Positions 1 through 5,705 of a stretch of DNA of 5,942 nt are shown one piece after another. This DNA is from Bacteroidota bacterium. GTDB taxonomy: Bacteria; Bacteroidota; Bacteroidia; Bacteroidales; VadinHA17. The position numbers and the translations under genes are program-made. The DNA lies in the NCBI GenBank assembly GCA_030631445.1, contig DAOVLD010000125.1, forward strand, positions 1-5,942, written 5' to 3'. Position 1 is the first letter of the stretch, and each line of letters begins with the position of its first letter. The notes under the pieces are model-generated. The model saw only the letters and a list, made by a program, of their open reading frames with translations. It was not told the origin of the DNA and made no database searches.

Positions 1-144
1 GGTTATATTAACCTCTTCTTTTTCTGTATTCTTCAGTTCTGCTTTTTCTGTTTGCCTGGCAGGTTTTTCTTCACCTATTTGGTTTTCATCCGGTTCCGGA
101 TTATCTACCATTGTATTCTTTTCTTTTTCTGTACTATTATCCAT
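1..144 (-). CDS. Partial unidentified protein, charged Lys/Glu-rich N-terminus
   Basis: An open frame reads leftward from an ATG at 144-142 through the window edge, giving 48 codons with no stop. The visible part is strongly hydrophilic, with many Glu, Lys, Asn and Thr residues, no hydrophobic segment and no signal peptide, so a cytosolic protein with a disordered N-terminal tail is likely. Two short similar blocks (STEKEKNT near residues 4-11 and KNTEKEE near 38-44) come from a repeated DNA word, CTTTTTCTGT on the plus strand. A second in-frame Met at residue 12 could be the real start. A candidate -7 promoter element lies about 58 bases upstream in the right orientation, which supports the frame being real. 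The family cannot be named from this tail. Acidic tails of this kind precede, for example, DUF349 or GrpE-type proteins in Bacteroidota, but that is only a guess. Confidence 0.6.
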   Translation of the reverse strand, partial: MDNSTEKEKNTMVDNPEPDENQIGEEKPARQTEKAELKNTEKEEVNIT

Positions 145-201
145 GTATAAAATAATTAGTTTTTAATAAGTTAGACATTATATAATAATAAAATTGAGGT
201 G

Positions 202-209
202 CAAAAGTA
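202..209 (-). promoter_or_regulatory. Candidate Bacteroidota -7 promoter element for the minus-strand gene
   Basis: Read on the minus strand the sequence is TACTTTTG, an exact match to the Bacteroidota sigma-ABfr -7 consensus TAnnTTTG. It would give a leader of roughly 50 bases to the ATG at 144. The -33 element is poor: a TTG lies on the minus strand at 227-225, which is only 15 bases upstream instead of about 19-21. Chance matches are possible in such AT-rich DNA. Confidence 0.4.
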
Positions 210-460
210 CAATTTTTTTTAAAACAATGCTGACCATTCTTTAAAAATATTTATAATTATCAGGCAATTACAACCGACACGACTAAAAAGCTTGAAAATT
301 GAGAAATATCCGGCCAAAAATTAGATAAATCAATTAACAAGCATAACAATTAATGAATTTTTCAGACATTTTCATTTTAATTACGTTTAGGCAGGTAAAT
401 GCTATTAAATTTACTATATGATGGAATACTATTTCTAATTGTGATTCTACCGGCTGTCCT

Positions 461-474
461 ATTGATTAATCAAT
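461..474. promoter_or_regulatory. 14-bp perfect palindrome upstream of ugd, possible operator
   Basis: ATTGATTAATCAAT is identical to its own reverse complement. It ends 23 bases before the candidate ugd -7 box, so it would sit just upstream of or over the -33 region, where an activator or repressor dimer could bind. No regulator is encoded nearby, and AT-only palindromes arise easily by chance, so this is a weak call. Confidence 0.25.
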
Positions 475-497
475 TAATTTTTCTCGTTTAATTTTTT

Positions 498-505
498 TAC
501 TTTTG
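498..505 (+). promoter_or_regulatory. Candidate Bacteroidota -7 promoter element for the ugd cluster
   Basis: TACTTTTG matches TAnnTTTG exactly and lies 22 bases before the ugd ATG, predicting a short leader of about 15-17 bases. No convincing TTTG/TTG -33 element is found at 19-21 bases upstream; the nearest TTG (462-464) is too far. The position just ahead of a five-gene co-directional run makes it the best candidate for the main cluster promoter. Confidence 0.45.
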
Positions 506-527
506 TTTTCCATTAATATTTTATTTT

Positions 528-1853
528 ATGAAAGTTTCAATTGTAGGTATCGGATACGTTGGTCTTGTTACCGGTACATGTTTTTCGGAAACAGGGCTTA
601 CTGTAACCTGTGTTGACATTGATAAAGAAAAGGTAGAAGGATTAAAAAACGGAAAGGTACCTATATATGAACCCGGGCTTGAACTAATGATCAAGAGAAA
701 TATAGAAAAAGGCAGACTCTTTTTAACCACCAGCTTAAAAAAAAGTCTTGAGGATGCTGATGCAGTATTTATTGCAGTCGGTACACCTCCTGACGAAGAT
801 GGCAGTGCCGACCTGAAACATGTACTTGTTGTTGCCAGGGAGATAGGGCAACTGATTGATCACTACATGGTTATTGTAACAAAAAGTACAGTACCTGTTG
901 GCACAGCAGAAAAAGTAAGAAAAGTTGTCCGGGAAGAAATTAATAAACGTGGTGCAGATGTTGCATTTGACATAGCATCGAATCCGGAATTTCTAAAAGA
1001 AGGTGCTGCTGTTCAGGACTTCCTTAGACCGGACCGGATCGTTATCGGCATTGATTCTGAAAAGGCAAAAAAAACTATGGAACGCCTTTACAAACCATTT
1101 GTACTGAATAACCATCCGATATATTTTATGAATATTCCCTCTTCCGAGCTCACAAAATACACTGCAAACGCTATGTTGGCTACAAAAATCAGCTTTATGA
1201 ACGATATAGCTAATCTTTGCGAGATACTGGGAGCTGATGTCAATATGGTTAGGAAAGGGATTGGAAGTGACTCACGTATCGGGAATAAATTTATTTATCC
1301 CGGAGTCGGCTACGGCGGATCATGTTTCCCAAAAGATGTACAAGCCCTTATCCGTACTGCTGCTAAAAATAAATACCCTCTCAGAATTCTACAGGCTGTT
1401 GAGAATGTTAACTATAGCCAGAAAGAAGTGATTTTTAATAAAATAATGAAGCACTTCAATGGAAATATCAAAGGTAAAACCTTTGCCCTTTGGGGATTGT
1501 CATTCAAACCTCAAACTGACGATATGCGTGAAGCATCTTCATTGGTTATTATTGATAAACTGCTTAACGAAGGCGCCAGCGTAAAAGCTTATGATCCGGC
1601 AGCAATGGACGAAACAAAACGAATACTTGGTGATAAAATAGAATATGCAACCGATCAATATGAAGCGCTTATTGACACCGATGCTTTGGTACTGATTACC
1701 GAATGGCCGGAATTCCGTATGCCAAACTTCAAGGTAATGGAAAAGCTTCTGAAGAAAAAGGTTATTTTTGACGGACGAAATATTTACGATATGGAAGAAA
1801 TGGAAGAGAACGGCTTTGTATATTACGCTATCGGAAGAGGTAAGCAATTATAA
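528..1853 (+). CDS. ugd: UDP-glucose 6-dehydrogenase
   Basis: This enzyme oxidises UDP-glucose to UDP-glucuronate in two NAD+-dependent steps in the cytosol. The 441-residue length fits bacterial Ugd. The N-terminal Rossmann fold starts with GIGYVG (residues 7-12), and the acidic residue after the second strand is Asp30, as expected for NAD binding. STVPVGT lies at 120-126 and the SNPEFLKEG active-site segment at 151-159. The central helix contains ELTKYTANAMLA with Lys210 and Asn214. The catalytic cysteine is Cys266 in GYGGSCFPKD, with Asp270. A C-terminal UDP-binding domain follows, with LWGLSFKPQTDDMREA near 324-339. The family also includes UDP-ManNAc dehydrogenases, but the motifs and the downstream uxs favour UDP-glucose as substrate. 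The ATG at 528 begins directly at the first beta strand (MKVSIVGIGYVG), so no earlier start is needed. There is no Shine-Dalgarno sequence. It is the first gene of the cluster, with uxs starting 12 bases after its stop. Confidence 0.95.
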   Translation: MKVSIVGIGYVGLVTGTCFSETGLTVTCVDIDKEKVEGLKNGKVPIYEPGLELMIKRNIEKGRLFLTTSLKKSLEDADAVFIAVGTPPDEDGSADLKHVLVVAREIGQLIDHYMVIVTKSTVPVGTAEKVRKVVREEINKRGADVAFDIASNPEFLKEGAAVQDFLRPDRIVIGIDSEKAKKTMERLYKPFVLNNHPIYFMNIPSSELTKYTANAMLATKISFMNDIANLCEILGADVNMVRKGIGSDSRIGNKFIYPGVGYGGSCFPKDVQALIRTAAKNKYPLRILQAVENVNYSQKEVIFNKIMKHFNGNIKGKTFALWGLSFKPQTDDMREASSLVIIDKLLNEGASVKAYDPAAMDETKRILGDKIEYATDQYEALIDTDALVLITEWPEFRMPNFKVMEKLLKKKVIFDGRNIYDMEEMEENGFVYYAIGRGKQL

Positions 1854-1865
1854 TTTTATTGCTTT

Positions 1866-2804
1866 ATGAAACGAATACTTATAACAGGAGGAGCCGGTTT
1901 TATCGGCTCCCATCTTTGCGAACGGTTACTTAATGAAGGAAACGAAGTAATATCTGTAGATAATTACTTCACCGGAGCAAAGTCAAATATTGTTCACCTT
2001 CTGGATAATCCGTATTTTGAGCTTATCCGGCATGACGTCACCATGCCATTTTTCATCGAGGTAGATGAAATATACAATATGGCATGTCCCGCTTCACCCA
2101 TTCATTATCAATATAATGCTATTAAAACCATAAAAACATCCGTGATGGGTGCAATAAATATACTGGGACTGGCAAAACGTATTAAAGCCAAGATTTTACA
2201 GGCTTCCACCAGTGAGGTTTATGGTGATCCTAAAATACACCCGCAACCTGAAACATACTGGGGAAATGTAAATCCCATTGGACCCAGGTCATGCTATGAT
2301 GAAGGGAAAAGATGTGCTGAATCCCTGTTTGTTAACTATCATGAACAGAACAATGTCAGGATAAAAATCGCCAGGATCTTTAATACATACGGTCCAAGGA
2401 TGCACCCCAACGATGGAAGAGTGGTTTCTAACTTCATTGTTCAGGCACTAAAAGGAAAAGATATTACTATTTATGGTGATGGTTCACAAACCAGGAGTTT
2501 TCAATACGTTGATGACCTGGTAAACGGGGTGATCAAACTGATGGAAACCCCGGATTCCATTACATGGCCTATAAATATTGGCAACCCTGATGAGTTCTCT
2601 ATTAAAGAGCTTGCCGATAAAGTTATTGAAATTACCGGTTCAAAATCGAAAATCACCTTCGAACCTTTGCCGGCAGACGATCCGACACAGAGAAAACCAG
2701 ATATTTCAAAAGCTAAAGAAATACTAAAATGGGAGCCCAAAATTAAACTTGAAGAAGGACTTGTGAAAACAATTGAGTATTTTATGAAAACCCTCTCATT
2801 GTAA
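1866..2804 (+). CDS. uxs: UDP-glucuronate decarboxylase (UDP-xylose synthase)
   Basis: This is a cytosolic extended SDR enzyme that converts UDP-glucuronate, the Ugd product, to UDP-xylose and CO2 through a 4-keto intermediate using bound NAD+. The glycine motif is TGGAGFIG (Gly8, Gly11, Gly14), with Asp32 at the end of strand 2. UXS signatures are clear: [13 protein letters not shown] (70-82), [12 protein letters not shown] with Thr115, Ser116 and Glu117, [19 protein letters not shown] with Tyr144 and Lys148 of the YxxxK pair, [12 protein letters not shown] and [15 protein letters not shown]. Arg276 in the [11 protein letters not shown] segment matches the conserved Arg of the UXS active site. 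The 312-residue length fits soluble bacterial UXS without the membrane anchor seen in animal and some plant enzymes. It lies 12 bases after ugd, so the two are very probably cotranscribed as a UDP-xylose pair. It could be mislabelled as dTDP-glucose 4,6-dehydratase by loose annotation, but the motifs do not fit RmlB. Confidence 0.93.
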   Translation: MKRILITGGAGFIGSHLCERLLNEGNEVISVDNYFTGAKSNIVHLLDNPYFELIRHDVTMPFFIEVDEIYNMACPASPIHYQYNAIKTIKTSVMGAINILGLAKRIKAKILQASTSEVYGDPKIHPQPETYWGNVNPIGPRSCYDEGKRCAESLFVNYHEQNNVRIKIARIFNTYGPRMHPNDGRVVSNFIVQALKGKDITIYGDGSQTRSFQYVDDLVNGVIKLMETPDSITWPINIGNPDEFSIKELADKVIEITGSKSKITFEPLPADDPTQRKPDISKAKEILKWEPKIKLEEGLVKTIEYFMKTLSL

Positions 2805-2878
2805 AATCACTCTATTTCCCGGGTTTCCCTGTTAAAATATTCATCGATTAGTTCTATAAATTAAAATAACACCACAAA

Positions 2879-3760
2879 ATGAAAGGACTTATTCTTGCCG
2901 GAGGATCCGGCACCAGGCTTTATCCCATTACACAAAGTATCTCGAAACAGATAATCCCTGTATATGATAAACCCATGATCTATTATCCATTGTCGGTATT
3001 GATGCTGGCAGGTATCAGGGAGATCCTTATCATTTCCACACCTGATGATATTCATCTTTACAGGAAACTATTTGATGATGGTAATCAGTTGGGATTGGAA
3101 ATATCATACGAAGTGCAACCCTCACCTGATGGATTGGCACAAGCCTTTATTATCGGTGAGAAATTTATTGGTGATGAGACCGCATGTCTTGTGCTTGGTG
3201 ATAATATCTTCTACGGTCATGGATTCGGAAAAGAGTTACTCGAAACCGCAAAACTGAAAGATGGTGCAGTAGTGTTTGGTTATTATGTTACTGATCCTGA
3301 ACGCTATGGTGTAGTCGATTTTGATAAAACAGGTAAAGTCATTAGCATTGAAGAAAAACCGAAGCAGCCAAAATCAAACTATGCTGTTACCGGTCTCTAT
3401 TTCTATAGTAATGATGTTGTTGAAAAAGCTAAAAATCTGAAACCATCAGCCAGAGGTGAACTGGAAATTACCGATCTGAACAAACTTTATCTTGAAGAAG
3501 ACAGGTTACAGGTAAAATTGCTGGGACGCGGAAATGCATGGCTCGATACGGGAACCCATAAAAGCCTCTTGCAAGCTTCTAATTATATTGCTACTCTCGA
3601 AGAAAGACAAGGACTGAAAGTCTCTTGTATTGAAGAAATTGCATTTATAAGAGGTTATATCGACAAAAAACAATTAACTAAATTGGCAAAACCTCTTAAA
3701 AAGAATCAATATGGGCAATACCTCCTCCGACTGGCTGATGAGAAAATAAGGACTTTTTAA
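2879..3760 (+). CDS. rfbA: Glucose-1-phosphate thymidylyltransferase (RmlA)
   Basis: RmlA joins dTTP and glucose-1-phosphate to make dTDP-glucose and pyrophosphate, the first step of dTDP-L-rhamnose synthesis. The nucleotidyltransferase signature [11 protein letters not shown] starts at residue 8, followed by [27 protein letters not shown] gives Asp108 as the metal-binding residue. [19 protein letters not shown] (158-176) and LDTGTH (222-227, Asp223) complete the active site. The C-terminal [13 protein letters not shown] helix region is typical of RmlA. The 293 residues match the family. The ATG at 2879 starts at the first strand (MKGLILAGG) and has an A-rich upstream stretch (CACAAA) instead of a Shine-Dalgarno sequence. 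The 74-base gap after uxs contains no clear promoter or terminator, so read-through from ugd is plausible. rfbC starts 11 bases after its stop. Confidence 0.96.
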   Translation: MKGLILAGGSGTRLYPITQSISKQIIPVYDKPMIYYPLSVLMLAGIREILIISTPDDIHLYRKLFDDGNQLGLEISYEVQPSPDGLAQAFIIGEKFIGDETACLVLGDNIFYGHGFGKELLETAKLKDGAVVFGYYVTDPERYGVVDFDKTGKVISIEEKPKQPKSNYAVTGLYFYSNDVVEKAKNLKPSARGELEITDLNKLYLEEDRLQVKLLGRGNAWLDTGTHKSLLQASNYIATLEERQGLKVSCIEEIAFIRGYIDKKQLTKLAKPLKKNQYGQYLLRLADEKIRTF

Positions 3761-3771
3761 AAAGTTTTTAA

Positions 3772-4329
3772 ATGGAAATAACTAAAACCGAAATACCTGA
3801 CCTGTTGATTCTCAAACCCAAAGTATTTGAAGATGAAAGGGGATATTTTTTTGAAAGCTATAATGAGAAGAACCTGGCAAACCATGGCATACAAATACAA
3901 TTTGTACAGGATAACCAGTCAAAATCTTCTTTTGGAGTAATACGCGGACTACATTACCAGGTGGCACCGTATTCACAGACAAAACTGGTCAGGGTACTGG
4001 AAGGTGAGATACTGGATGTTGCAGTGGATATTCGAAAAAAATCTCCAACATTCGGAAAATGGTACAGTCACAGACTTAGCGCTGAGAACAGAAAACAAAT
4101 GCTGGTCCCGCCCGGCTTCGCCCATGGATTCTCTGTTTTAAGCAAAATAGCGGTGGTCTTTTATAAATGTGATAAACTTTATCATCCCGAATCGGAAAGA
4201 GGAATAAAATATAATGATCCGGAATTAAGTATAGACTGGAATATTGAACCTGAAAAGATGATCATTTCTACCAAGGATAAAAATAATCCCTTTTTGAAAG
4301 AAGCTGAAATGAATTTTGTTTACATTTAA
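3772..4329 (+). CDS. rfbC: dTDP-4-dehydrorhamnose 3,5-epimerase (RmlC)
   Basis: RmlC is a cytosolic, metal-free cupin-fold dimer that epimerises C3 and C5 of dTDP-4-keto-6-deoxyglucose to give dTDP-4-keto-rhamnose. Visible motifs in order are FEDERGYFFESY (19-30), FVQDNQSKSSFGVIRGLHYQ (44-63) with catalytic His61, the LVRVLEGEILDVAVDIRKKSPTFG cupin strands, MLVPPGFAHGFSVLS (110-124), and FYKCDKLYHPESERGI with Tyr131 and Tyr137. STKDKNNPFL provides Asp169, the partner of the catalytic His. The 185 residues match the usual length of about 180-190. The gene starts 11 bases after rfbA and is surely cotranscribed with it. There is no Shine-Dalgarno sequence (AAAAAGTTTTTAAATG). All residues needed for activity appear present. 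Confidence 0.96.
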   Translation: MEITKTEIPDLLILKPKVFEDERGYFFESYNEKNLANHGIQIQFVQDNQSKSSFGVIRGLHYQVAPYSQTKLVRVLEGEILDVAVDIRKKSPTFGKWYSHRLSAENRKQMLVPPGFAHGFSVLSKIAVVFYKCDKLYHPESERGIKYNDPELSIDWNIEPEKMIISTKDKNNPFLKEAEMNFVYI

Positions 4330-4368
4330 ACTTTATGAACCTTCTGACTTTTTAACTTCTTTCGGTTT

Positions 4369-4375
4369 TATTTTG
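4369..4375 (+). promoter_or_regulatory. Weak -7-like element in the gap before rfbD
   Basis: The 88-base gap between rfbC and rfbD contains TATTTTG, one base shorter than the TAnnTTTG consensus, and nearby TAGTTTTA and TAAGTTTC, which each miss one position. No matching -33 element is visible. The gap is longer than the others in the cluster, so an internal promoter for rfbD is possible but poorly supported. Confidence 0.15.
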
Positions 4376-4417
4376 CATTAGTTTTAAGTTTCTGACGGAC
4401 TCTAAACAGTATCACTT

Positions 4418-5293
4418 ATGATAAAAAATATTCTGGTAACCGGATCGTACGGACAGCTTGGAAATGAACTTAAAGAGTTAGCCGGTCATGGTCTGCCTTA
4501 CCATTTCATCTGGACCGATATCGACACCCTGGATATCACTGATAAAAAAGCATTGAATGACTTTGTTAAAAAAAACCCTATCGATCTTCTGATTAATTGC
4601 GCCGCCTACAATGCTGTAGATAAAGCTGAAGAAGAAAAAGAAAAAGCTGAATTAATAAACACAAAAGCTGTTGGACTATTAACAGAAACCTGTAAAGAAA
4701 ACGACGCAAAATTCATTCATATTTCCACCGATTATGTTTTCAATGGCAAAACTTTTCAACCATACAAGGAAACCGATACTCCAAACGCTAACTCAGCCTA
4801 CGGAATAACCAAACTTAAGGGAGAGAACGAAGCTCTGAAATATGATAATACTTTAATTATCAGAACAGCCTGGCTTTACTCATCCCATGGGAAAAACTTT
4901 GTAAAAACCATGTTACGACTTGGTGCTGAAAGAGAATCAGTAAATGTTATCTTCGATCAGATTGGGTCACCCACCTATGCTCATGATCTGGCTAAAGCCA
5001 TAATTAACATCATTAACCACGCAAATAAAAACAAAAAAGGTTTTAAACCAGGGATATATAACTTCACTAACGAGGGTGTATGTAGTTGGTATGATTTTGC
5101 AGTATCAATAATGAAGTTTGCAGAACTTCCGTGTAAAGTGCTCCCTATCGAAACCAAGGATTATTTTTTACCAGCCAGTCGTCCTTTTTATAGTGTACTT
5201 AACAAAAGTAAGATCAAGACCACTTTTAATATCGATATTCCCCACTGGAAAGAAAGTCTTGATAAATGCATCAAGAAAATGGGCAGGGAATAA
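4418..5293 (+). CDS. rfbD: dTDP-4-dehydrorhamnose reductase (RmlD)
   Basis: RmlD reduces dTDP-4-keto-L-rhamnose to dTDP-L-rhamnose with NAD(P)H, the last step of the pathway. It is a cytosolic extended SDR protein. The cofactor loop is TGSYGQLG (residues 8-15). DIDTLDITD near 34-42 and INCAAYNAVDKAEEE (59-73) are RmlD hallmarks. HISTDYVFNG (101-110) and SAYGITKLKGE (126-136) give Thr104, Tyr128 and Lys132 of the catalytic triad. IIRTAWLYSSHGKNFVKTML and DQIGSPTYAHDLA follow, and the C-terminal RPFYSVLNKSKI and HWKESLDKCI segments are typical. The 291-residue length is normal. The ATG at 4418 sits directly before the first strand (MIKNILVTG). It follows rfbC by 88 bases in the same direction. 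Oddly, its last two codons and stop (AGG GAA TAA) belong to a short repeat that recurs exactly 150 bp downstream. Confidence 0.96.
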   Translation: MIKNILVTGSYGQLGNELKELAGHGLPYHFIWTDIDTLDITDKKALNDFVKKNPIDLLINCAAYNAVDKAEEEKEKAELINTKAVGLLTETCKENDAKFIHISTDYVFNGKTFQPYKETDTPNANSAYGITKLKGENEALKYDNTLIIRTAWLYSSHGKNFVKTMLRLGAERESVNVIFDQIGSPTYAHDLAKAIINIINHANKNKKGFKPGIYNFTNEGVCSWYDFAVSIMKFAELPCKVLPIETKDYFLPASRPFYSVLNKSKIKTTFNIDIPHWKESLDKCIKKMGRE

Positions 5294-5307
5294 TGGAATG
5301 TTGGAAT
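5285..5307 (+). repeat. 23-bp direct repeat, copy A, overlapping the rfbD stop codon
   Basis: Positions 5285-5307 match 5435-5457 at 22 of 23 bases, an offset of exactly 150 bp. Copy A begins with the rfbD codons AGG GAA and the TAA stop. The single difference is the first base of that stop (T at 5291, G at 5441). The sixteen bases after it, AATGGAATGTTGGAAT, are identical in both copies. Confidence 0.8.
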
Positions 5308-5325
5308 GTTGGAATGATGGGAAGA
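5286..5325 (+). repeat. Period-8 tandem repeat TGGAATNN, array 1
   Basis: Consecutive octamers read GGGAATAA, TGGAATGT, TGGAATGT, TGGAATGA and TGGGAAGA. The first overlaps the rfbD stop codon. Eight is not a multiple of three, so this is not a coding repeat. The same unit returns at 5444-5475 and, inverted, at 5621-5652. Confidence 0.8.
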
Positions 5326-5334
5326 GTGAAGAAA

Positions 5335-5358
5335 CGACTGGGCGACTGAGCGACGAAG
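5335..5358 (+). repeat. Period-8 tandem repeat CGACTGNG
   Basis: Three adjoining octamers read CGACTGGG, CGACTGAG and CGACGAAG. They keep the same 8-base period as the preceding array but have a different motif. They follow a GAAGAGTGAAGAAA linker at 5321-5334. Confidence 0.55.
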
Positions 5359-5391
5359 AGCGGTAAGTAATGAGAGGTGAGTCAAGTGTCG

Positions 5392-5435
5392 TAACATCTA
5401 ACGAATTAACAAATTAACGAATAACGATTATCGAA
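5392..5435 (+). repeat. Period 7-8 tandem repeat TAACGAA(T)
   Basis: After TAACATC (5392-5398) come TAACGAAT, TAACAAAT, TAACGAA, TAACGAT and TATCGAA. The unit length changes from 8 to 7 within the array. The array ends where the second copy of the 23-bp direct repeat begins. Confidence 0.65.
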
Positions 5436-5457
5436 GGGAAGAATGGAATGTTGGAAT
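5435..5457 (+). repeat. 23-bp direct repeat, copy B
   Basis: This is the downstream partner of 5285-5307 with one mismatch (G at 5441 where copy A has the T of the rfbD stop codon). It leads into the second TGGAATNN array. Confidence 0.8.
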
Positions 5458-5475
5458 AATGGAATAGTGGAAATA
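5444..5475 (+). repeat. Period-8 tandem repeat TGGAATNN, array 2
   Basis: Four octamers read TGGAATGT, TGGAATAA, TGGAATAG and TGGAAATA. The first six bases are constant in the first three units and the last two vary. It is direct relative to array 1 and inverted relative to the array at 5621-5652. Confidence 0.8.
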
Positions 5476-5507
5476 TAAGAATTGTGATACAGTGGAGAAG
5501 AACTAAC

Positions 5508-5536
5508 CGCAAAGAAGGCGCAAATTTCGCAAAAAA
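5508..5536 (+). repeat. Short CGCAAA repeat
   Basis: CGCAAA occurs three times at 5508, 5519 and 5528, with spacings of 11 and 9 bases, after ACTAAC. From general knowledge, intergenic words of the type ACCGCAAAGGCGCAAAG recur in many environmental bacterial genomes. Whether this copy belongs to such a dispersed family cannot be tested here. Confidence 0.5.
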
Positions 5537-5580
5537 ATATAAAACGAAGAATTGTATTGCTGTGTTACTGTTGTAAGAAG

Positions 5581-5612
5581 TTGAAGAGTCGAAGAACGGA
5601 AGAGTGGGCTAA
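5581..5612 (+). repeat. Degenerate period-8 GAAGA-type octamers
   Basis: Octamers read TTGAAGAG, TCGAAGAA, CGGAAGAG and TGGGCTAA. The core GAAGA keeps an 8-base spacing for three units before decaying. It leads in phase into TGGAACCA (5613-5620) and the inverted TTCCA array. Similar purine-rich words occur at 5321-5334. Confidence 0.45.
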
Positions 5613-5620
5613 TGGAACCA

Positions 5621-5652
5621 ATATTCCAATATTCCAGTATTCCAGTATTCCA
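5621..5652 (-). repeat. Period-8 tandem repeat, inverted array of TGGAATNN
   Basis: The plus strand reads ATATTCCA twice and then GTATTCCA twice. On the minus strand this is TGGAATAC, TGGAATAC, TGGAATAT, TGGAATAT, the same unit as arrays 1 and 2 in the opposite orientation. In RNA, each six-base core could pair with a core of the upstream arrays, separated by two-base internal loops. A small local hairpin is also possible between TGGAA at 5613-5617 and TTCCA at 5624-5628. Confidence 0.8.
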
Positions 5653-5705
5653 AAATAACTTAGTATTATTCTGAAAACCCAAAATAAATATAAATTCCAA
5701 TTGTT

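Larger units (their letters stand above)
145..527. other. Divergent non-coding region between the minus-strand gene and ugd
   Basis: This 383-base AT-rich stretch separates two divergently transcribed genes. I see no supported ORF, tRNA, rRNA or clear structured RNA in it. It contains a candidate -7 box for each flanking gene, a 14-bp palindrome close to the ugd promoter, and the word AATCAATTAA at both 328-337 and 468-477. The rest is unremarkable A/T-rich sequence. Confidence 0.7.
5294..5705. other. 412-base non-coding repeat mosaic between rfbD and the mutase gene
   Basis: No credible gene lies in this stretch; the short frames crossing it are made of repeat sequence. It is a patchwork of short degenerate tandem repeats: TGGAATNN (twice direct, once inverted), CGACTGNG, TAACGAA(T), CGCAAA-containing words and GAAGA-containing octamers. 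Base composition differs from the flanking genes, with runs of G/A purines on the plus strand. No GC-rich hairpin with a T run is seen, so there is no clear Rho-independent terminator, and no -7 consensus is evident before the mutase gene. Confidence 0.75.

Noticed and set aside
145..527. Riboswitch or structured leader RNA upstream of ugd
   Set aside because: The predicted leader after the candidate promoter is only about 16 bases, and the upstream DNA is AT-rich without convincing paired helices.
1539..1847. Minus-strand ORF of 102 codons inside ugd
   Set aside because: It lies wholly antisense to the conserved UDP-binding domain of ugd, and the plus frame explains the sequence fully.
1866..2804. 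Reading this SDR gene as rfbB (dTDP-glucose 4,6-dehydratase)
   Set aside because: It lacks RmlB motifs and carries the full UXS set ([29 protein letters not shown], Arg276), and it sits next to ugd, the source of its substrate.
2805..2878. Terminator or separate promoter in the uxs-rfbA gap
   Set aside because: The only symmetric element is CCCGGG at 2818-2823, without a stem-loop followed by T residues, and no TAnnTTTG is present.
5118..5366. Plus-strand ORF of 82 codons overlapping the rfbD 3' end
   Set aside because: It is an out-of-frame shadow of rfbD that runs into the repeat mosaic, with no start signal or recognisable domain.
5188..5397. Minus-strand ORF of 69 codons across the rfbD end
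   Set aside because: It is antisense to the conserved C-terminus of rfbD and its remainder is translated repeat sequence; no family features.
5613..5628. Rho-independent terminator formed by TGGAA and TTCCA
   Set aside because: The stem is five bases, AT-rich and not followed by a T tract; it is better explained as part of the octamer repeats.
5286..5654. CRISPR array or CRISPR-like repeat locus
   Set aside because: Units are only 7-8 bases, run head to tail without spacers of 25-45 bases, and no cas gene is present.
5503..5700. Minus-strand ORF of 65 codons in the intergenic region
   Set aside because: It mostly translates the inverted TGGAAT array (repeating Tyr-Trp-Asn type residues) and the CGCAAA repeat; low complexity and no homology signal.
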